Part shown: positions 58,591-64,000 of the stretch, piece by piece | How the letters are laid out: the number at the start of each line of letters is the position of its first letter | Numbering within the stretch: position 1 is the first letter of the stretch | Origin: Pomphorhynchus laevis | Lineage: Eukaryota; Acanthocephala; Palaeacanthocephala; Echinorhynchida; Pomphorhynchidae | NCBI GenBank assembly: GCA_012934845.2 | Contig: WNNJ02002733.1 | Location: forward strand, 1-64,000 | Direction: 5' to 3' | Length of the DNA: 64,000 nucleotides | The notes under the pieces: model-generated | What the model was told of the DNA's origin: nothing | Seen by the model: the letters and a program-made list of their open reading frames with translations, nothing else | The model's database searches: none | Program-made: the position numbers and the translations under genes

Positions 58591-61500
58591 CTAGGCGATA
58601 AAATCTTCATCAGACGAAGACGATCGTTGTACACTTGAGCTGCGCATTGAATGCGATATACTTGCAGAATCTGAACGTTTGTCTAAACTTGCTGGAAGAT
58701 TAAATCTTTGATCCGATGGTTTTACAGTAAGTACCAGATTATGACTATTGGCAATCATCATATCTGTGACTTGGTCAAGACTTTTACCTTTCACTGAAAT
58801 TCCGTTAACTTCTACGATCTCATCGTTGATAGACAGTAAACCAGCACATTCTGCTAGTCCGCCAGGTAGCAACTTTGAAACGAAGATTCCCGATACTTGC
58901 TCAATTACACCTCCTGGAAATTGAGACTTATATACGATACCATCACGGACATAGAAGCCTAGAGGTTTGTTTTCCTTTTGCTTGTATAAACGCACCCGTC
59001 TGTACTGGTTAGGTATTATGTCAGTGTCAATGATACTGGATACCAAACGAAAATCAGGACATAGTTTGGTTAATATTAGTCATACATTATAAAACCGTTT
59101 AAAATATAATTTAAGATTTATGGAAAGTGGTCGTAAATCTGTAAAGCTCACAACAAAATCCTTTAGAACTTCAATGGATTTAAAGTATGGATAATAGATT
59201 TTGCTAATATATTATCGATTTTAAATAGTTGATATTGATTCATTATTGATAAATAATTGTTGGAGCTGGATCAAAGATAAGAAGAAATTATTTTTGATAT
59301 TTCCCTAACTTCTGTTAGCATCTTCAATAATTGTTTGTGCAGTTGCTACTGAGAAAAGTGAATATAACACCTGTGGGCAAGCGACTTCACCTGTTGGTAC
59401 TGGAGGTGGGAAGGGATATCTTTCAGCTTATGTTTCTGACTAGGTAAAGGGCGTCCCACTTCGGTTACATAACCATATTAGGAAGTACTCAAGAGCCATT
59501 TTCATTGAATATTCTTCAGTGAAATTCGGGAGGTGCTTCTACCCCTAGGCTTCTTGTCCGGTAGAGATGCAAATGTTATAGTCTTTTAGGAGACGCGGAC
59601 TATCCGTATAATCCAGGACATTATTCGATTTATCCCTAAACATATAAACTCACACTTCACTCTTTACATAAACCCTCCACACTCCTCTTCTCAAGTCTTC
59701 TAACCTTAGTTAAAAACTCCTTAAGGTCCTCCCTCTTATTGAATTTCTCTTGTCATGCTATGTCTTGTTTAGTTATATCACTTGCCCAAGAACGGTAACC
59801 GCATCAACATAGCCAATGTCTACATCCGGCCGGGGGAGATTCACAAGAATCTTGACCACCTGGACCGAATTTTAGCTAGGGGCTACGACATGTTATTCGC
59901 GGACTTCAACGACAGAACTGGTCATTGTATTAATGCAGCACTCCACAGAGCTAGGAACAACTATCTTATACATAAACCACCAACCCCCACCTTTCATTAC
60001 TCTACAACAAATTCACTTCTCAACATATTACTTCTACATAGGATGTGGTTGTTAAAACCCATCTACACTGAACAGTCGCGCCAACAGCTGACCACCTCTC
60101 ATGACCTAATATGCTGGCGGCTAAGGAAGATACGTTGCTTGGAAGGTGGTTTCAATTAGATCATTTTAGAGTGGCCTTCTTTCAGGCAGCTATCCAACTC
60201 TTCCCAAGGACTGGAAATGAGAGTTTGACCGAATTTAATTCCTACCTCTCTTCTCAAGCTACCGGGATCTGTTAGACTACTTACAAAGGTCGCTTCCTTC
60301 AGGCAGGTTATCACTAATGAATACTGGAGGTATAGATATAGGCTCCAGCTTAGTAGGAATAGAACGAGTATTACTCGTCCTAATCTCTCAGGCTTCCTTC
60401 TGGAAGATATTCAAGAAGGAGAAATTTGTCTGCTGGCGGAAGAGGACATTGGGTTGGATTAGTAGCGTAGGCCTTGATAGAGTTTTGGAAGAATCACTAG
60501 CCCTACATTATTATGCAGCCACGCTTTGTCCCCAGTCAATCCCGACTTGGGTGACTTCAGTAGCAGGGACTTATCTGTTAAGAATATCCTTAACTCCTGA
60601 GGCCCACTTCAGGGTCCCTCTAAATTCGTCGCTACTCCCTGTTATCGAGTTTGCCAGCTTTTGACAGCCAATAAAAGAAGATAAGTAGTCGTCACAATGG
60701 TTTTAGCCTAACCATTCGATGTAACCGGCATTAATTATAGCCGACGTTTATTTTTGCCAAGGAAAATAATCGGTTTCATGCCCAAAAGACCGGCGGGCCA
60801 TTTCAATTCAAAATTTCCTCATATTCGACTACAGAGAAAGCGCATGAGCGTAGAATCCGCGATCATTTAAATAGGTGTAACTTAATCCCATCGAGTTTTC
60901 GTGGGTCAGTCAAAGGGAGTTCAGTCAATTCAGCAATTGGTGAAGTGCATCAGTTTTGTAAAATTAATAGTCATCAACATGCTGTGGCTGTTTTCATTGA
61001 CTTTTCTGCTGCATTTGACCGAATTTCCATTTCTTTTGTTATCTCCTCTCTCAGGACCCTCGGGTTGACTGCGAGAATTGTTAACAGGGTGGATATATCG
61101 CTGTACATCAAGCGGTTCTACTATGAATACGACCCTGATGTACGACAGTTCCACCTTATTACAGGTGTGCCTCAAAATTCCCTAATTTATCCAATCTTAT
61201 ATCTTGCTACTTGCATTGTTCTCTTCAAGGCATTTAAGCGTGATCAACATCTCGTGGTAACTTTTTGATGATACCACACCCCGTGTTCTGGACGCAGGTG
61301 CAAAGATGTAGTCTCCAACATCAGCCGCTTCTTTTTAAGATTAAAATATCAGTTACCCACATCCAATCTTATTTTAAACCCCAATAAATCGCAGGTGGTC
61401 GTATTTCATGGTGCCCTTGCCACAAAGAAAATACTTAAGAGACTAGCACTCTCTGCCCTCTCCTTCATTTCGCAGTCTCGACAACTCCCTGTTATCATGA

Positions 61501-62633
61501 GTCGAGTAAATTACCTAATATTCACCATTACGGTGAACTGGTCGGCGATAGCTGACCTAGATAGACTTAAAGGTATACTTAAGACAGCTAGGTGGTCTCT
61601 GAAACGGACTCAGCATCTGTCATTGAATGGGAAAATCCAAGTGCACTTTTGGATGTACTTGGGTTATCTCAATATTAGTCTTCCTCTCTCTATACGACAT
61701 CCCCGGAGCAAAGACTAAGGTTTCTCAAGTTCCTCATCTCGAGATTCCTGACCATAGTCCGCCTCGACTGGACTCTTAGGAGGGTGAGAGACCCCATATG
61801 GTTCAGTCGGAAAGCGGCGCGCTGGTGCGGCCGGGGGCTCAGACCTCTATGGATCTGATACCGTAAGGCTTGAAAAAGTAGTAGATTGAAGTAAAGTAAA
61901 GTCCTAATACGAACAAAGATAAAGAAAGAAATACGTTCATTGATCTCTGTTTTTCTAACTAGTTAGGCTTTTCTAGATGGTTAGTGGTTGTTTTGTTAAC
62001 AAAATCTTTATTTGAAACGTACAGTTTTTACTTTACATTTTTAAAATAAGCGTACATTTTAATTGCTGAGGGATTGTTTCTGATAATTTATGAAATACGT
62101 AATAAACAATTGCATGTTCATGTTCTAAGAATATAATGTGATGAAAACTAATATTAACCAATTGTATATTAATGGCTTTTGACAATGCGTTGCTTGCACT
62201 AGACGGAGAATGGGTAGTATTTTGGTCACTAGCTTGAACAGCTCTTCGTTTAGGATTAATAGCTTGAGAGAACTTGCGCTTGTTTTTAAATATCAGTGGT
62301 TGTGGAGCATTACGCCAACAATCAGGATCATCTAAAATGAATCAAATCTTTAGCACAAAAATACAAAAGAGCCGCAATACCTTTAAGCTTAACGAAAAGC
62401 CTAAACAAGTTGAATGACTTACGAAGCATACAAGCAAAATTCATATCATTAGTAATAGGTAAAATCTCTCCGTCTTCATCTTTGTAGAAAATTGAAAATA
62501 ATGTTCCCTTGCTAAGTTCATGAACTTGCTCAATTAGATTGTGAAAAGAAGTAAATGTCCAACTATTTTCGTCGTTTGCTGAAACCTGTTCTGCAGGACG
62601 AACAACCGAGAATCGACGAAACTCAAGGCCTAA
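58591..62633 (-). CDS. par-6: Par-6 polarity protein (PB1, semi-CRIB, PDZ), first exon not found
   Basis: Par-6 is the animal polarity adaptor: PB1 binds aPKC, the semi-CRIB and PDZ bind Cdc42-GTP and partners such as Pals1/Crumbs. Exon with PB1, 62423-62633: [47 protein letters not shown]; acceptor TTTTTAG, donor GTAAGTC. Next exon, about 62159-62331 (phase 1): [12 protein letters not shown], basic KNKRK and NPKRR, ending INIQL. PDZ exon, 58591 to about 59055: [34 protein letters not shown] (ligand-binding loop), [40 protein letters not shown], then a Ser-rich end [10 protein letters not shown]. Family proteins read INISLP-x-DFR-x-VSSIID, so INIQL joins CPDFR without a gap, but the border 5' of CPDFR has no AG. 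The interval between has inverted ends (59066-59091, 62133-62161) and holds LINE E2. The N-terminal exon should lie beyond 62633. Confidence 0.85.
59331..62005 (+). mobile_element. LINE family E copy E2, inside Par-6 and antisense to it
   Basis: Endonuclease: 59782-60159 with [25 protein letters not shown] and [12 protein letters not shown]. Linker: 60317-60664 ([33 protein letters not shown]). RT: 60945-61268 with [20 protein letters not shown] (A block SAAFDRI) and [14 protein letters not shown] (motif B altered); the motif C region near 61265 reads DDTTP. Post-RT 61395-61718 ([28 protein letters not shown]). tRNA-like tail at 61788-61860 and end GTTAACAAAATCTTTATTTG near 62005. ORF1 is absent, so it is 5' truncated; frames are broken. 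Confidence 0.9.
61788..61860 (+). other. tRNA-like segment in the 3' tail of LINE E2
   Basis: GACCCCATATGGTTCAGTCGG then AAAGCGGCGCGCTGG and GGGGGCTCAGACC. A box TGGTTCAGTCGG is intact; the B box GGCTCAGACC is one or two changes from GGTTCGANNCC. Same position as in E1 and E3. Confidence 0.75.
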
Positions 62634-62639
62634 CTAAAA

Positions 62640-63229
62640 AATTGCCTTGTAATTATAAAAGCGTATCGATATTATGAACGATAAAACTTGAATAGAGCTG
62701 TCGCATTAAAATACTTCAAACTTGAAATATATAATAAAAGTAATAATAGAAATATGATATATTATAATAAAATAATATTAATAATATTTAAATATATAAA
62801 TATTATAATATTTATATAATAGTTTTGGATCAATATACTAAATTTAAGCGAAAGTTGTTGATAAACAGACAATCCATAAATTGCTAACCCAACTGGATCT
62901 ATTAAGTAAGCTTAATATCAATATTTTCTGTTTTTGTGCTTTGTTTTACTAACATAGACTAGCATATATTTTATTAAATTTTTATCAATGATTGGAATAT
63001 CAAAAGAAAACAATCCCAATATGTCAGAATAAAATTTGACATGTGAGTCATGATAGGAGGATATCGTGTCTGGTTTAAAAAAGTGAAATCAAAGCTAAAG
63101 TTATGGATCAACATCAGTACTTATGAGTATCAGTTGAAAATATAATTCACATTGACTAAGTAAGAATAAATGTGTAATGAATAATTAATAATTTTTATAA
63201 AGATTTTATAATTTATATTTAAATCAGAT
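62640..63229. other. Probable Par-6 intron or upstream DNA
   Basis: AT-rich, no coding segment resembling the Par-6 N-terminus (expected to encode a short piece ending before the PB1 FRRF block). Confidence 0.4.
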
Positions 63230-64000
63230 CTGATTCCACTTGGTAATAAACGCAACATATGAGTGCAGTGATTTATTTACGATACTTTCCTAGGATGTGC
63301 AGCTTTAAACGAGGATGAAGCTTACTCTCTAGTATATTGACTCATTATAAGATGACATCACGCTAGAAGATCTTTTGGATGTGTGGCTAATCACGTTTAA
63401 TACGTCATCTAATAGCATCACGGCGTTCAACATAAATCGGACATCTTTGAATTCAAAAAACATTTTATGCACTATCCAGCTTTCATTCGATAAATCGATA
63501 CATTCAAGAAGTTAATGTTCATTTGGATCGGGTTGGAACGTACAAATTTTATTTTTCAAGAGCTATTCAGTCATTAATAAAGGCTTAGAGTGCTTCAATC
63601 TCATGATCACATACTACGAAAATATCATTAACGAATCCTAGCCAAATCAAAAATTTCAATTCATGTGTGCTAATGGAAGTATAATCTACGTATGTGACAT
63701 ACAGTCGGACAAAGGTATGAGCAACTGGGATATCCATTAAAGTATCAATGCCTTCTGAATAACTTACCGTTAAATTAAAAAATGTTTGATTGTAACATCA
63801 GTTTTAATAGGTCACTCACTCGACCGACGAAATACATGTCCTCACCTGAAGACGCCGCTTTCTATTTAATAACCGCTTTCAATATCATTAACAAGAGAAA
63901 AGGACTCATAAATCCTCCACCACAGTTTAGAAGGAATCATCACAAGGATGATTATTGCATGACCTTCAAGTCCATAGACGATCAAAAAAGTGATATGGCA
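63230..64000 (-). mobile_element. Penelope-like element remnant
   Basis: Minus-strand fragments resemble a Penelope-type reverse transcriptase: a stretch like LLKLMLQSNIF followed by FNGKLF (the block before the motif with PMGSP) and, further on, a block like FVNDIFVVCDHEIEAL, which fits the region around RYVDDIF. The element is old and broken and runs off the right end of the window. It is distinct from family P. It lies upstream of the Par-6 PB1 exon, in an intron or just outside the gene. Confidence 0.5.

Larger units (their letters stand above)
59064..62164. mobile_element. Inverted-repeat-bounded interval splitting the Par-6 coding sequence
   Basis: Left end (plus) GTTTGGTTAATATTAGTCAT then ACATTATA; right end, read inwards, CAATTGGTTAATATTAGT then CAT, ACATTATA. 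About 26-29 bp match with a small indel. Both ends are flanked by TA (59062-59063 and 62165-62166), as in Tc1/mariner-type insertions. The inverted repeats fall at the exon borders of Par-6 predicted from protein homology. No transposase is seen; the interior has been split by LINE E2 (59331-62005), leaving arms of about 270 and 160 bp. The left arm shares 59205-59330 with the palindrome at 2601-2773. A MITE that became an intron, or a simple insertion disabling the gene, both fit. Confidence 0.55.

Overview
The window is nuclear DNA of an invertebrate animal: very AT-rich, with spliced genes that have short GT-AG introns (about 45-175 bp in the left-hand gene), a eukaryotic tRNA-Val(AAC), a Par-6 polarity gene (an animal-specific family) and dense LINE-type retrotransposons. 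The phylum cannot be told from the sequence alone; a small-intron invertebrate such as a nematode would fit.

Host genes are few. A four-exon gene of unknown function (964-2368, minus) opens the window. A lone ubiquilin-type UBA exon lies at 9116-9357 (minus). A tRNA-Val gene lies at 54222-54294 (minus). The Par-6 gene (58591-62633 or beyond, minus) has PB1, semi-CRIB and PDZ segments, split by a 3.1 kb interval that carries transposon-like terminal inverted repeats at its exon borders and a LINE inside it.

The rest is repeats. From left: a 2.3 kb 17-bp satellite whose unit contains TGACGTCA, the palindromic CREB/ATF site; a 1.2 kb AT satellite with a 70-bp unit; a broken retroelement with a Cys-rich and an RT-like part (family D); then, from 13.6 to 53.3 kb, a graveyard of LINEs. 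Family A (CR1/L2-like, at least eight copies, mostly minus, one nearly full-length) and its relative B share an RRM-like ORF1 region and a hairpin near the 3' end. Family E (I/R1/Jockey-like, CCHC gag plus APE endonuclease plus RT) ends in a tRNA-like sequence, and a matching SINE-sized copy with a perfect 17-bp target duplication lies at 22072-22325. Families C and F are further CR1/Jockey-like elements. Many copies are nested: A in C, A in B, A in repeat G (an empty counterpart of that site is also present), and A and F in an 85-bp satellite. Family P is a Penelope-like reverse transcriptase at 56.9 kb with at least five further copies of its 3' region.

Most notable are the CRE-site satellite, the inverted-repeat-bounded Par-6 interval with no AG acceptor at the position protein homology requires, a set of inverted duplications with arms of 12-104 bp and almost no spacer, the tRNA-like tail of LINE E, and a 606-bp near-identical tract shared by two otherwise diverged LINE A copies. 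All calls come from reading the sequence; no database search was run.
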